A DNA stretch of 64,000 nucleotides from Opitutia bacterium (GCA_016187945.1 JACPIT010000006.1:186001-250000), one strand, 5' to 3'. Positions 33,748 through 44,299 are shown, counted from the stretch's first letter. Notes: a model not told the origin generated them from the letters alone. Numbers and translations: made by a program.

Positions 33748-34899
33748 TCAGGCCCGGTCGACCTTGCGGAACATCCAGATGCCGAGCGCCTGGAAGCCGA
33801 GATTCGGCAGCCACATCAGCAGGTCGGGACGGAAGGCGGGTTTGTTGTCGAACCAGCCGACCACCACCGTCGCGAAGTAGTAACCCATCGCCAACGCGAG
33901 CGCGACGCCGAGGTTGGCCGTGGTTTCCTTGCGCGAGACCTTGATGCCGAGCGGGATTGCCAGCAGCGCGAACGACAGCACCGAGAACGCCGTCGCGCAT
34001 TTCTCGTGGAACGCGATCTGCACCTTCATGCGCTGTCGCTCGCGTTCCTGCCGACCGTCGGGCGTGAGCGAGGGATCGGGCGCGCCGAGACTCCGCCACT
34101 CGTCGAGCAACTGCGTCCAAGTGAGCCAGCGCGGCTTCGGTTTCGTCGTGCGCGCGCCGGTGACGCGGTCGAGCGGCAGGTAGAACGTCGCCCGTTCCAT
34201 CGCCGGCGCGCCGCTGATCGCGGCGAAATTCTCGGGGTCTTTCTCGTCGCGCACTTCGATCTGCGCGCGCTGGACGGTGAGCACGAGATTGTTCGCCGCC
34301 TCGTCATAGGAGATACGGCCCTCGTCGGCGCGCGCGAAACGCCGCACGCGGCCCTGCGGGTCGACTTCCCAGAGCCAGAAATCCTTCAGCGTGTTGTCGC
34401 CTTTCTTCTGGCCGACGTAGAGCACGATCCCGCGGAAATCGCGGATGAACGTCTTCTCGATGATGAAACTCAGCGGATTCCGCCGCACCGCCTGATCGAG
34501 TTCCTGCTGATACGCCACCCGCGCCGTCGGCATGAAATGGAAGTTCACCGCCAGACTCGCGGCCACTCCGAGCAGCGCGAAAAAGAAAATCGGCGCCGAA
34601 ATCCCCGCCACGCTCACGCCCGACGCGCGGATCGCCGTGATTTCGCGCTCGGACGACATGCGTCCGAGCACCAGCAACACGCCTGTGAGAATACCGCCCG
34701 GCAACGCATACGACACCACGATCGGCACCAGCAGCCCGACGAGCCGGACAAACGTCTCCGGCTCGAGCTGCCCCGATAGCACGTAGCCGAGCAAATCCTT
34801 CAGCGCGTTCCCGAGCAGCAGGATGAACGTGAACACGCCCACCGCCGCCAGACACGTCCCCGCGACGTTGGCGAAAATGTGGCGATCGAGGAGCTTCAT
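33748..34899 (-). CDS. LptF/LptG family lipopolysaccharide export permease
   Basis: A 383-residue YjgP/YjgQ permease: the start MKLLDRHIFANVAGTCLAAV is the LptF/G signature; three spans, a large periplasmic beta-jellyroll (about 115-290) and three C-terminal spans. LptF and LptG form the membrane core of LptB2FG, which drives LPS to LptC; their partners lptC-lptA-lptB lie 25 kb downstream. Only one permease is present here, so the second is elsewhere. A Pro/Arg-rich stretch (about residues 255-285) sits in the jellyroll. Divergent from rlmN with a repeat between. Confidence 0.93.
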   Translation of the reverse strand: MKLLDRHIFANVAGTCLAAVGVFTFILLLGNALKDLLGYVLSGQLEPETFVRLVGLLVPIVVSYALPGGILTGVLLVLGRMSSEREITAIRASGVSVAGISAPIFFFALLGVAASLAVNFHFMPTARVAYQQELDQAVRRNPLSFIIEKTFIRDFRGIVLYVGQKKGDNTLKDFWLWEVDPQGRVRRFARADEGRISYDEAANNLVLTVQRAQIEVRDEKDPENFAAISGAPAMERATFYLPLDRVTGARTTKPKPRWLTWTQLLDEWRSLGAPDPSLTPDGRQERERQRMKVQIAFHEKCATAFSVLSFALLAIPLGIKVSRKETTANLGVALALAMGYYFATVVVGWFDNKPAFRPDLLMWLPNLGFQALGIWMFRKVDRA

Positions 34900-34903
34900 C
34901 AGA

Positions 34904-35012
34904 GACGAGTTGAGAGTTGAGGGTTGAGCGTTGAGAGTTCAACCACAAGGTCACAGTTCCCCGGCCGCGCGGCCGGCTCGTCTGCTCTCAACTCTTAGCT
35001 CTCAACTCTCAA
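34904..35012. repeat. Inverted low-complexity repeat (TTGAGAG words)
   Basis: Left arm GTTGAGAGTTGAGGGTTGAG, right arm CTCTTAGCTCTCAACTCTC, about 50 bp between. It fills the divergent gap between the lptF/G permease gene and rlmN, and its right edge touches the rlmN start codon. Confidence 0.82.
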
Positions 35013-35013
35013 C

Positions 35014-36138
<1,125 letters not shown>

Positions 36139-36142
36139 CCCC

Positions 36143-36204
36143 GTAGCGGAAGCCGTGAGGCTTTCGCCGATGCGCACCGGCGAAATTCTGACGAATTCCG
36201 CTAC
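36143..36204. repeat. REPIN-like element, GCGGAAGCCGTGAGGC family (intact copy)
   Basis: It begins GTAGCGGAAGCCGTGAGGC and ends ACGAATTCCGCTAC; 62 bp, four bases after the rlmN stop codon. The interrupted copy is at 27437-27675. Confidence 0.85.
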
Positions 36205-36278
36205 AACTCTCGTCGCCCCTGAGCCGGTGACGCGTTCCGCTCTCGACACGTATCCTCAAATCCGGATGCATTGATGCC

Positions 36279-37154
36279 ATGTCTGCCGACCGTCCCATCT
36301 CCGAACTCTTTGCCAGCCGGAAAACCGTGCGCTCGCTCGAATTTTTCCCACCCAAGGACGACGCGCAGATGGCGATGCTGCACGCGTCGGCGTCAGCGCT
36401 GAAAAGCATCGCGCCCGACTTCGTCTCGATCACCTATGGCGCCGGCGGCACCACGCGCGAGCGCACCGCACGCTCGGCCGCGCTGCTGAAAAAAGATTTC
36501 GGCTTCACCGTGATGCCGCACCTCACGTGCGTCGGCCACTCGCGCGCCGAGTTGAATGACGTCGCCGACCGACTCCATGCCGACGGTTTCCGCAATATCA
36601 TGACGCTCCGCGGCGACCTGCCAAAAGATCCCGGCTTTCAGCCCGCGCCGGACGGCCTGCGTTACGCGGCCGAACTCGTCGCGCTGCTCAAGGCGCGCCA
36701 CGCCGACTTCTGCCTCGGCGTCGCCGGTTATCCGGAGAAACACCCGCAAGCGACCACACTCGGCGCAGACCTCGACAACCTGAAACGCAAGGTCGACGCC
36801 GGCGCGGACTTCATCACGACGCAGCTCTTCTTCGACAACGCGCTCTATTACCGCTTCGTCGAGCAATGCCGCGAGCGCGACATACGCGTGCCGATCGTCC
36901 CCGGCATCATGCCCGTGCTCTCGCTGAAGCAGATCAAGCGCTTCACCGACATGTGCGGCGCCACGCTCCCGCAAAAACTGGTGACGCGCCTCGAAGCCGC
37001 GCAGGAGAATCCCGATGTGGTTGAAATCATCGGCCTCGACTGGGCCTTCACGCAAATCCGCGGCCTCCTCGCGAACGGCGCCCCCGGCTACCACCTCTAC
37101 ATCATGAACCGCGCCAAGAGCGCCCTGGCGCTCGCGGCGGGGCTGGCGGCGTAA
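36279..37154 (+). CDS. metF: Methylenetetrahydrofolate reductase
   Basis: 291-residue FAD-dependent reductase making 5-methyl-THF for methionine synthesis. TIM-barrel blocks: the N-terminal SLEFFPPKDD with the catalytic glutamate, FVSITYGAGGTTRERT, MPHLTCVGHSRAEL, IMTLRGDLPKD, GVAGYPEKHPQA, DAGADFITTQLFFD and VPGIMPV. Length equals the family norm. ATG at 36279; the 140-bp leader contains a REPIN and no recognisable SAM or SAH riboswitch. Confidence 0.97.
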   Translation: MSADRPISELFASRKTVRSLEFFPPKDDAQMAMLHASASALKSIAPDFVSITYGAGGTTRERTARSAALLKKDFGFTVMPHLTCVGHSRAELNDVADRLHADGFRNIMTLRGDLPKDPGFQPAPDGLRYAAELVALLKARHADFCLGVAGYPEKHPQATTLGADLDNLKRKVDAGADFITTQLFFDNALYYRFVEQCRERDIRVPIVPGIMPVLSLKQIKRFTDMCGATLPQKLVTRLEAAQENPDVVEIIGLDWAFTQIRGLLANGAPGYHLYIMNRAKSALALAAGLAA

Positions 37155-37170
37155 TGTCCTGAGAACGCGT

Positions 37171-37557
37171 TCACGTAGCGGCGTAGCGCGCAACCAGCCA
37201 AACGACCACGATTGACGGCGTATACGCGAAACTGAGCCAGAAGGCGGTCGCGTGAAAGTGACTCTGTTGGCGCTTGGGCCAAAGGACTAGAGTTTGGGCC
37301 AACATTACCAACGGCGCCAAGAACACCAAAACCGCTGCACCAATCGACGCCATCCCGGACCAAAGCCAGAAAAGCATCGTGAGAAGCAACACAAGTGCTG
37401 CGCCATAGACCGCGAAGATAACCAGAAACGGCAACCAAATCTCGGGTGATATCCGTCGACGCGCCATCGTTCGCAGCAAATAGAAATACGCGCCGACACC
37501 TGTAGCCGGAACGGCCAGGTGAATCAAAGCCGCGAGGACGAAATCCCGCATCGTCAC
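37171..37557 (-). CDS. Small four-span membrane protein coupled to the SUI1 gene
   Basis: 128 residues with about four hydrophobic spans and short loops; no family recognised. The GTG at 37557 overlaps the TGA of the SUI1 gene (GTGA), though an ATG two codons later (37551) is also possible. Coding is supported by coherent membrane topology and the coupling. GC content is lower than that of the surroundings. Function unknown. Confidence 0.65.
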   Translation of the reverse strand: MTMRDFVLAALIHLAVPATGVGAYFYLLRTMARRRISPEIWLPFLVIFAVYGAALVLLLTMLFWLWSGMASIGAAVLVFLAPLVMLAQTLVLWPKRQQSHFHATAFWLSFAYTPSIVVVWLVARYAAT

Positions 37558-37970
37558 CCGCCCGCGAACACCGGCCTAAAGCCCGCTTCGCTCAGGATCG
37601 CCGCGATCTTCTCGCGTTGGTCGCCTTGGATCTCGATGTCGCCGTCCTTCACCGTGCCGCCGCAGCCGCACGCGGAGCGCATCTTTTTGCAGAGCGATTC
37701 CTTCTCGGGCAGGCCGATGCCGACGAAGCCGGTAACCAGCGTCACCGTCTTGCCGCCGCGACCCGCGGTCGAGCGCTTGATGTCGACGCGGCCGCGATTC
37801 TTGTTCGGCTGCGCACGCGAGGAACCCGTCGACGCATGCACCACATTCCCCGCGTTCGCCGGGACAGACGCTTTCGACGCCGCGGGCAAACCCGCCGCGC
37901 TCAACGCGCCGAACGGATTCTGTCCGAGCGATTGACCGCCGTCGGTCGGAACTTTGCCGGAATTGTTCAT
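37554..37970 (-). CDS. SUI1/eIF1-like translation factor (YciH family)
   Basis: 138 residues. The C-terminal half (about 60-135) is the SUI1 domain: GRVDIKRSTAGRGGKTVTLV, then GLPEKESLCKKMRSACGCGGTVKDGDIEIQGDQREKI, matching E. coli YciH and eIF1 blocks. The N-terminal 55 residues are a disordered Gly/Ala/Ser/Asn-rich extension. Bacterial YciH can influence start-site fidelity; its physiological role is not settled. ATG at 37970. Confidence 0.93.
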   Translation of the reverse strand: MNNSGKVPTDGGQSLGQNPFGALSAAGLPAASKASVPANAGNVVHASTGSSRAQPNKNRGRVDIKRSTAGRGGKTVTLVTGFVGIGLPEKESLCKKMRSACGCGGTVKDGDIEIQGDQREKIAAILSEAGFRPVFAGG

Positions 37971-37987
37971 GCGATTCAGGTTTTTCT

Positions 37988-38036
37988 GGAGGGCGCGCGT
38001 CCCCGCGCGCCGCGGCGCGGCCGGGCCGAGCCCTCC
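37988..38036. repeat. REPIN-like element, GGAGGGCGCGCGTCCCCGCG family
   Basis: It begins GGAGGGCGCGCGTCCCCGCG and ends GGCCGAGCCCTCC with almost no spacer. Same family as the outer arms at 51776-51935. Confidence 0.75.
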
Positions 38037-38047
38037 ATTTCAGAAAA

Positions 38048-38308
38048 TCAATGCCGATGTCCGCCGCCGCCGCAACCTCCGGGCGGGCTTGCCGGTTTGG
38101 CGAAGCCGCTCTCTCCGCCGAGCCACAACAGCGCCTTCGCGTAGCTACGGCCTTCGAGGAAATGCACGAGCTGCGGGTGCAACTCGGCGCGGTGGGCGGT
38201 GAGGAGCGATTCTAATCGGATCAACGCCGTCGAAATGCCCGCGCCGTCCGCGTTTTTCACTGCGGAATCGAAGGATTGGAGCGCGGCTTTGATCTGTTCC
38301 GTGGCCAT
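38048..38308 (-). CDS. Small helical protein with Gly/Cys/His tail
   Basis: 86 residues: an all-helical body (about 1-65) and a C-terminal tail P-P-G-G-C-G-G-G-G-H-R-H that could bind a metal. No family recognised. ATG at 38308; codon pattern and the amphipathic helices support a real gene. Same strand as the SUI1 gene, about 77 bp upstream of it, so possibly co-transcribed. Function unknown. Confidence 0.7.
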   Translation of the reverse strand: MATEQIKAALQSFDSAVKNADGAGISTALIRLESLLTAHRAELHPQLVHFLEGRSYAKALLWLGGESGFAKPASPPGGCGGGGHRH

Positions 38309-38491
38309 TACGGCCCGGCAGCGTGTTTAAGTTTTCGTTATGAGCAAGCCCCGGCGCATAAAACCGGATTTTTCCTCGGCGTGCCGGCGCCTAAACGGTT
38401 GAGTCGCGCCCTTGCCGGTGTTCCGTTGACCCTCCCTTGGGCTTTCGCGGCCTCCCGTCCGCAACTTCCGAGGCCCTCCCTCCTGACTCTC

Positions 38492-41272
38492 ATGAATCCC
38501 GTCAATTTCTCCGAGCGCGCGAACGTCGCCGTCGTCGAGGAACATTATCAGCGCTGGCTCGCTAATCCCGAGGCGGTCGACGCCTCCTGGCGCGCCTTCT
38601 TCCAAGGCTTCACGCTCGGCGCCGATGGCCGTTCGCTCGCGGGCGGCGCCGCCGCGTCGACCGCCTCCGCTCCCGCGGTTGCGCCGTCCGTCGCCGCCGA
38701 CTCCTGCATCCCAAAGCAGTCGCAAGTCGACAGCCTCATCTACCACTACCGCGCGATCGGCCATATCGACGCAGACATCAACCCGCTCTCCGGCGCCCCG
38801 AAGCCCTCGCCGCGCCTAGCGCTGGCGGCGTTCGGCCTCGACGAGGCCGACCTCGATCGCACGTTCGAGACGGGCCATTACCTCGGCGGCGGGCAAATGA
38901 ATCTGCGCGACATCGTCGCGTCGCTGCGCGAGACTTACTGTGGCAAGATCGGCGTCGAATACCTGCACATCCAGGACACCGAAGTGCGCCGCTGGCTGCA
39001 GGACCGCATCGAGCCCACGAAGCAGAAGCCGAAGTTCACCAAGCCGCAAAAAGTCCGCATCCTCCGCCGCGTCCACAAGGCCGAGCTGTTCGAAAAATTT
39101 CTCCACACGAAATACGTCGGCCAAAAGCGCTTCTCGCTCGAAGGCGGCGAGACGGTCATCGCGGCGCTCGACGCGGTCATCGACGCCTGCCCCGAACTCG
39201 GCGTGAAGGAAATCGTCCTGGGCATGGCCCACCGCGGCCGCCTCAACGTCCTCTGCTCCACGCTGCGCAAATCCTTCGACGAGCTCTTCGAGAAGTTTTC
39301 CGAAAACTACATCCCCGACACCGTCGCGGGAGACGGCGACGTGAAATACCACCTCGGCTACGAGGCGATCCTCACGACCACGTCGGGCAAGAAGGTCGAA
39401 GTCCGTCTCGCACCGAACCCCTCGCACCTCGAGATCGTCAACCCGGTCGTCGAAGGCAAAGCCCGCGCGCGCCAGCGCATCCGCAACGACATGGAGTCGC
39501 GCACCAGCGTCATGCCGTTGCTCATCCACGGCGACGCCGCCGTCGCCGGCCAGGGCATCGTCGCGGAGACGCTCAACTTCTCCCAGCTCCCCGGCTACAC
39601 GACCGGCGGCACGCTGCATTTCGTCATCAACAACCAGATCGGCTTCACCACCGACCCGCACGACTCGCGCTCCACGAAATACTGCACCGACGTCGCGAAA
39701 ATGATCGAAGCGCCTATCTTCCACGTGAACGGCGACGATCCCGAAGCCGTCTGCATGGTCGCGCAGCTCGCGCTCGAATTCCGCGTGAAGTGGAAGCGCG
39801 ACGTGTTCATCGACATGTATTGCTACCGCAAGCATGGCCACAACGAGACCGATGAGCCGTCGTTCACGCAGCCGAAACTCTACCAGCAGATCGCCGCGCA
39901 CCCGCTCGTCTCCGCGATCTACACCAAGCAACTCGTCGACGAAGGCAGCGTCACGCTCGCCGAGGGCGACAAGATCAAAGCCGAATACACCGCCGCGCTC
40001 GAGGAGCACCTCGAAAAAGCGAAGTCCCGCGAAGCCTCCCGCGCCGCCAAGCGCAAGGAAGACCCGAACGCCGTCTTCAAGGGCTCGACCGCGGAGTTCC
40101 AGCCGAGCTACTCGTTCGCGAAAACCGAGACGAAGGTCAGCGCGAAGCTCATCGATCAAGTTTTCGCCGGCCTCACGCGCATCCCGGACGGCTTCAAGAT
40201 TCACCCGAAGATCAAGCGCTTCGTCGACGCCCGCACCGAGGCGCACAAGACCGGCGGCCCCTTCGACTGGGGCATGGGCGAAGCGCTGGCGTTCGGCACG
40301 CTGATGCTCGAAGGCACGCCGATCCGCCTCAGCGGCCAGGATTGCGAGCGCGGCACGTTCAGCCACCGCCACGCCGTCTGGAGCGACGTCGAGACCGGAC
40401 AGAAATTCTCGCCGCTCAAGAACCTCGATCCGAAGCAAGCGCGCTTCTGCGTCTACAACTCGCTCCTCTCGGAAAACGCCGTGCTCGGCTTCGACTACGG
40501 CTACTCGCTCGATTACCCGGAAATGCTCTGCCTCTGGGAAGGCCAGTTCGGCGACTTCGCCAACGGCGCGCAGGTCGTCATCGACCAGTTCCTCGTCTCC
40601 GGTGAATCGAAGTGGCAGCGCAACAGCGGCATCGTGCTCCTCCTTCCCCACGGCTACGAAGGCCAGGGCCCCGAGCATTCCAGCGCGCGCCTCGAGCGTT
40701 TTCTCCAAGCCTGCGCCGAGGACAACATCCAGGTCGCGAACTGCACCACGCCCGCGCAATTCTTCCACCTCCTCCGTCGGCAAATGCGCCGCGACTTCCT
40801 CAAGCCGCTCGTCGTGATGTCGCCGAAGTCGCTGCTCCGCCACCCGGCCGCCGTTTCGCAGCTCGATGATTTCACCAAGGGCGCGTTCGAGGAAATCATC
40901 GACGACACAGCCGCGAAGGCCGACCGCATCGTGCTGTGCTCCGGCAAGGTTTACTACGACCTGCTCGATTACCGCGCGAAGCACGCCGAAGCCGCGAGCA
41001 CCGCTCTCGTCCGCGTCGAACAACTCTACCCACTGCACGCCAAACGCCTCGCCGAACTCGCGAAGAAATACGCGAACGCGAAACTCGTCTGGTGCCAGGA
41101 AGAGCCCGAGAACATGGGCGCCGCCCGCTGGATCGCCCCGCAGCTCGAAGCGATCTTCGGCCGCAAACCTGCTTACGCCGGTCGTCCCGCCGCCGCCTCG
41201 CCCGCCGTCGGCATGCTCGCCAAACATCGCACGCAGCTCGCCGCGTTCCTCAAAGACGCCTTCACTCTCTAA
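38492..41272 (+). CDS. sucA: 2-oxoglutarate dehydrogenase E1 component
   Basis: 926-residue thiamine-diphosphate enzyme decarboxylating 2-oxoglutarate and transferring succinyl to the E2 lipoyl group. N-terminal EHYQRWLANPEAVDASWRAFF is the E2-interacting segment of SucA; active-site blocks include MAHRGRLNVL, HGDAAVAGQG, VINNQIGFTT, YCYRKHGHNETDEPSFTQP and SGQDCERGTFSHRHAVW. A short Ala/Ser-rich insertion follows residue 45. ATG at 38492 starts the conserved sequence; the open extension upstream is antisense to the 86-residue gene. Followed by sucB and lpdA, giving the complete complex. Confidence 0.97.
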   Translation: MNPVNFSERANVAVVEEHYQRWLANPEAVDASWRAFFQGFTLGADGRSLAGGAAASTASAPAVAPSVAADSCIPKQSQVDSLIYHYRAIGHIDADINPLSGAPKPSPRLALAAFGLDEADLDRTFETGHYLGGGQMNLRDIVASLRETYCGKIGVEYLHIQDTEVRRWLQDRIEPTKQKPKFTKPQKVRILRRVHKAELFEKFLHTKYVGQKRFSLEGGETVIAALDAVIDACPELGVKEIVLGMAHRGRLNVLCSTLRKSFDELFEKFSENYIPDTVAGDGDVKYHLGYEAILTTTSGKKVEVRLAPNPSHLEIVNPVVEGKARARQRIRNDMESRTSVMPLLIHGDAAVAGQGIVAETLNFSQLPGYTTGGTLHFVINNQIGFTTDPHDSRSTKYCTDVAKMIEAPIFHVNGDDPEAVCMVAQLALEFRVKWKRDVFIDMYCYRKHGHNETDEPSFTQPKLYQQIAAHPLVSAIYTKQLVDEGSVTLAEGDKIKAEYTAALEEHLEKAKSREASRAAKRKEDPNAVFKGSTAEFQPSYSFAKTETKVSAKLIDQVFAGLTRIPDGFKIHPKIKRFVDARTEAHKTGGPFDWGMGEALAFGTLMLEGTPIRLSGQDCERGTFSHRHAVWSDVETGQKFSPLKNLDPKQARFCVYNSLLSENAVLGFDYGYSLDYPEMLCLWEGQFGDFANGAQVVIDQFLVSGESKWQRNSGIVLLLPHGYEGQGPEHSSARLERFLQACAEDNIQVANCTTPAQFFHLLRRQMRRDFLKPLVVMSPKSLLRHPAAVSQLDDFTKGAFEEIIDDTAAKADRIVLCSGKVYYDLLDYRAKHAEAASTALVRVEQLYPLHAKRLAELAKKYANAKLVWCQEEPENMGAARWIAPQLEAIFGRKPAYAGRPAAASPAVGMLAKHRTQLAAFLKDAFTL

Positions 41273-41273
41273 A

Positions 41274-41366
41274 AATCTTTCTCTTCCCTCTTTCTCTTAC
41301 TCTTACTCCCCCCGCGAGCCGCGCCGGACGGATTGAAGAGAAAGAGAAAGATTAAGAAGAAAGAGT
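41274..41366. repeat. Inverted low-complexity repeat (CTTTCTCTTCC words)
   Basis: Left arm ATCTTTCTCTTCCCTC and TTTCTCTTACTC, right arm GAAGAGAAAGAGAAAGATTA. It occupies the sucA-sucB gap; a close relative lies in the sucB-lpdA gap. Confidence 0.8.
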
Positions 41367-41420
41367 CTCTCCACTCCCTTTCACTTTCACTTTCGCTCTC
41401 ACTCCTCCATCCCCTCCGCC

Positions 41421-42647
41421 ATGGCTATCGAAGTCAAAATCCCCCCGATGGGTGAATCCATCTCGTCCGGCATCCTCGCCAAATGGCACATCGCCAACGG
41501 CGACGTCGTGAAGAAGGACCAAGCCCTCTTCGAACTCGAGACCGACAAGATCACCTCCGAAGGCACTGCCGAAGCCGCCGGCAAAATCACGCTCCTCGTC
41601 CAGCCCGGCACCGAAGTCAAAATCGGCGCCACCGTCGCGACGATCGACACCGCCGTAACGGAAAACGCGTCCCCCGCCGCTCCTCAACCTCAACCTTCAA
41701 CTTCAACCAGCGCCGCAGGCGCCTCCCCCGCGGTCCGCCGCCTCGCCGCCGAAACCGGCATCGACCCCGCCAGCATCGCCGGCACCGGCAAAGCCGGCCG
41801 CGTCACCAAAGGCGATATGCTCGCCGCAGAGGTGGGACGCGCTGTCCCCAGCGCGTCTTCAGCCCCCGCGCCCGCGGCTCCTGCCCCCGCTCCTTCCGCT
41901 CCGGCAATCGAAAATCGAGAATCCAAAATCGAAAATCGATCCGCGGCTGCGAAGCAGACGCGGATCAAGATGTCCAAGCTCCGCCAGACGATCGCCAACC
42001 GCCTCGTCGCCGCGCAGCACAACGCCGCGATGCTCACGACCTTCAACGAAGCCGACATGTCGGCCGTCATGGGCCTGCGCGCGAAATACCAGGACGACTT
42101 CACCAAGAAACACGGCGTGAAACTCGGCTTCATGTCCTTCTTCGTGAAAGCCGTCGTCAACGCCCTTAAGGAAGTCCCCGGCATCAACGCCCAGATCGAC
42201 GGCGACACGATCATCCAAAACCACTACTACGACATCGGCGTCGCCGTCTCGACCGACAAGGGCCTCATGGTTCCGGTCATTCGCGATTGCGACAAGAAGT
42301 CGATGGCCGACATCGAGCGCGACATCGCCGACGCCGCCAAGCGCGCCCGCGACGGCAAGATCACGCTCGCCGACCTCGAAGGCGGCGTCTTCACGATCAC
42401 GAACGGCGGCATCTTCGGCTCGCTCCTCGCCACGCCGATCATCAACGCCCCGCAAAGCGCCATCCTCGGCATGCACGCCATCAAGGAGCGCCCGATCGCG
42501 TTGAACGGCCAGGTCGTCATCCGCCCGATGATGTATCTCGCCCTCAGCTACGATCACCGCCTCGTCGACGGCAAAGAGTCGGTCACCTTCCTCGTGTCGG
42601 TGAAAAACAGCCTCGAAGACCCCGCTAGGCTCGTCCTCGGCGCCTGA
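41421..42647 (+). CDS. sucB: Dihydrolipoyllysine succinyltransferase (E2 of 2-oxoglutarate dehydrogenase)
   Basis: 408 residues: lipoyl domain (1-75, lipoyl lysine in [12 protein letters not shown]), linker 1, peripheral-subunit-binding domain (about 100-136, [27 protein letters not shown]), linker 2 and the catalytic domain (about 170-408, [41 protein letters not shown], catalytic His and Asp in [10 protein letters not shown]). Both linkers contain repeat-derived sequence: linker 1 has [13 protein letters not shown] from a CTTCAACC-word repeat plus a GC hairpin (about 41688-41730), linker 2 has [10 protein letters not shown] from an AAATCG-word repeat (41907-41941). No Shine-Dalgarno is evident. 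Confidence 0.96.
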   Translation: MAIEVKIPPMGESISSGILAKWHIANGDVVKKDQALFELETDKITSEGTAEAAGKITLLVQPGTEVKIGATVATIDTAVTENASPAAPQPQPSTSTSAAGASPAVRRLAAETGIDPASIAGTGKAGRVTKGDMLAAEVGRAVPSASSAPAPAAPAPAPSAPAIENRESKIENRSAAAKQTRIKMSKLRQTIANRLVAAQHNAAMLTTFNEADMSAVMGLRAKYQDDFTKKHGVKLGFMSFFVKAVVNALKEVPGINAQIDGDTIIQNHYYDIGVAVSTDKGLMVPVIRDCDKKSMADIERDIADAAKRARDGKITLADLEGGVFTITNGGIFGSLLATPIINAPQSAILGMHAIKERPIALNGQVVIRPMMYLALSYDHRLVDGKESVTFLVSVKNSLEDPARLVLGA

Positions 42648-42651
42648 GCCA

Positions 42652-42750
42652 AAATCTTTCTCTTTCCTCTTTCTCTTAATCTTTCTCCCCGACGCGCGTC
42701 GCGCAACCGGTGAGATTGAAGAGAAAGAGAAAGAGAAAGAGGAAAGATTT
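42652..42750. repeat. Inverted low-complexity repeat (AGAAAGAG words)
   Basis: Left arm ATCTTTCTCTTTCCTCTTTC, right arm GAGAAAGAGAAAGAGAAAG. Its right end stops one base before the lpdA ATG and supplies the purine-rich AGAGGAAAG that acts as ribosome binding site. Confidence 0.8.
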
Positions 42751-42751
42751 C

Positions 42752-44200
42752 ATGTCCGCTTCCCAATCCTTCGACCTCATCGTCATCGGCGCCGGTCCCG
42801 GCGGCTACGTGTGCGCGTTCCGCGCCGCGCAGCTCGGCCTCAAAGTCGCGCTCGTCGACAAACGCGCCGCTCTCGGCGGCACCTGCCTCAATGTCGGCTG
42901 CATCCCGAGCAAAGCACTCCTCCACGCCACCGAGCACGTCGCGTGGGCCAAGGCGCACGCCGCCGACTCCGGCATCAAATTCGGCAGCGTCGAAGTCGAC
43001 CTCGCCACGTTGATGAAGAAGAAAGACGCCGTCGTGACCAAGCTCACCGGCGGCGTCGGCCTGCTCGCCAAGGGCCGCAAAGTCACCGTCGTCACCGGCA
43101 CCGCGTCGTTCGTCTCGCCCACCGAGATCGAGGTTTCTCCGGACCTTAAACTTCAACCTTCAACTTCAACCACGCGCCTTCAGGCGCGTCACTTCGTCAT
43201 CGCGACCGGTTCCGCACCGGTCGAGTTGCCGTTCATGAAATTCGACGGCGAAACCGTCGTCTCGAGCGACCACGCCATCGCCTTCGACTCCGTGCCAAAG
43301 AAACTCGTGGTGGTCGGCGGCGGCGCCATCGGCCTCGAACTTGGCTCAGTCTGGGCGCGTCTCGGCAGCGACGTCACCGTCGTCGAGTTCCTCCCGAAAA
43401 TCGCTGCGACCTTCGACGACGACATCGTCCGCCAGTTCACGCGCTTGCTCCAAAAGCAGGGCCTCAAAATCGAGACGGGCGCCAAAGTCACAGGACTGCG
43501 CCAATCGAAAATCGAGAATCCAAAATCGAAAATGTCCGCCTCGATTCTCACGGCGGAACGCGACGGCCAAACGCTCGAATTCGAGGCGGACAAAGTCCTC
43601 GTCGCCGTCGGTCGTCGCCCGTTCACCGACGGCCTCGGCCTCGACAAAGCCGGCGTATCTACCGACGAAAAGAAGCGCATCGCCGTCGACGGCCGTCTCC
43701 GCACCAACGTCCCCCACATCTGGGCCATCGGCGACGTCGTCGCCGGCCCGATGCTCGCCCACAAGGCCGAGGAAGACGGCGTCGCCGTCGCCGAGTGGAT
43801 CGCCGGCAAGGCGGGCCACATCGACTGGGACCTCGTCCCCGGCATCGTCTACACGAATCCCGAAGTCGCCTCCGTCGGCCTCGGCGAAGACGAAGCGAAA
43901 AAGCGCGGCCTCACGATCGCCGTCGGCAAATTCAACTTCGCCGCCAACGGCCGCGCCATCGCCGCCGACGCGACCGACGGCTTCGTGAAGATCATCGCCG
44001 ACGCGAAGACCGACAAGATCCTCGGTGCGCAAATTCTCGGCCACAACGCCGGCGAGCTCATCAGCGAAATCGTCACGCACATGGAATACGGCGGCAGCGC
44101 CGAAGACCTCGGCCGCACGATCCACGGCCACCCGACGATGAGCGAAGCCATCAAGGAAGCCGCCCTCGCCGTGAGCAAAAGCGCGATCCACGCGATGTGA
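42752..44200 (+). CDS. lpdA: Dihydrolipoyl dehydrogenase (E3)
   Basis: 482-residue FAD/NAD disulfide reductase reoxidising the E2 lipoyl group. FAD motif GAGPGGYVCAFRAAQLG near residue 13, redox disulfide GGTCLNVGCIPSKALL near 40, NAD motif GGGAIGLELGSVWARLG near 190, AIGDVV near 325 and the C-terminal catalytic HGHPTMSE. Two repeat-derived peptides are inserted: [15 protein letters not shown] (about 43148-43190, CTTCAACC words plus an ACGCGCC/GGCGCGT hairpin) and [11 protein letters not shown] (43502-43535, AAATCG words), both in surface loops. ATG at 42752. Confidence 0.96.
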   Translation: MSASQSFDLIVIGAGPGGYVCAFRAAQLGLKVALVDKRAALGGTCLNVGCIPSKALLHATEHVAWAKAHAADSGIKFGSVEVDLATLMKKKDAVVTKLTGGVGLLAKGRKVTVVTGTASFVSPTEIEVSPDLKLQPSTSTTRLQARHFVIATGSAPVELPFMKFDGETVVSSDHAIAFDSVPKKLVVVGGGAIGLELGSVWARLGSDVTVVEFLPKIAATFDDDIVRQFTRLLQKQGLKIETGAKVTGLRQSKIENPKSKMSASILTAERDGQTLEFEADKVLVAVGRRPFTDGLGLDKAGVSTDEKKRIAVDGRLRTNVPHIWAIGDVVAGPMLAHKAEEDGVAVAEWIAGKAGHIDWDLVPGIVYTNPEVASVGLGEDEAKKRGLTIAVGKFNFAANGRAIAADATDGFVKIIADAKTDKILGAQILGHNAGELISEIVTHMEYGGSAEDLGRTIHGHPTMSEAIKEAALAVSKSAIHAM

Positions 44201-44201
44201 G

Positions 44202-44226
44202 GTAGGGCGCACCGGCCCGGTGCGCC
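44202..44226. repeat. Single REP-like hairpin after lpdA
   Basis: It begins GTAGGGCGCACCGGCCCGGT and folds back on itself (GGCGCACCGG with CCGGTGCGCC). It starts two bases after the lpdA stop codon and may act as an RNA 3'-end structure. Confidence 0.7.
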
Positions 44227-44239
44227 GCCGCCCGTGCCG

Positions 44240-44299
44240 GTGGAACGCGTTGACCTCAACGCGTTCTGCCTCGAGCGCGTTGAGGTCAATGCGCTCCAC
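44240..44299. repeat. REPIN-like element, GGAACGCGTTGACCTCAACG family
   Basis: It begins GTGGAACGCGTTGACC and ends CAATGCGCTCCAC; compact, 60 bp. The rest of the 355-bp gap to 44555 contains a GCGAGGAGCGCAGC-type stretch and no gene that I can support. Confidence 0.85.

Noticed and set aside
36139-36278. SAM or SAH riboswitch upstream of metF
   Set aside because: The leader holds a REPIN; I could not find the conserved core of any riboswitch class.
38816-41227. Long minus-strand ORF over sucA
   Set aside because: Shadow of sucA; all sucA motifs are intact on the plus strand.
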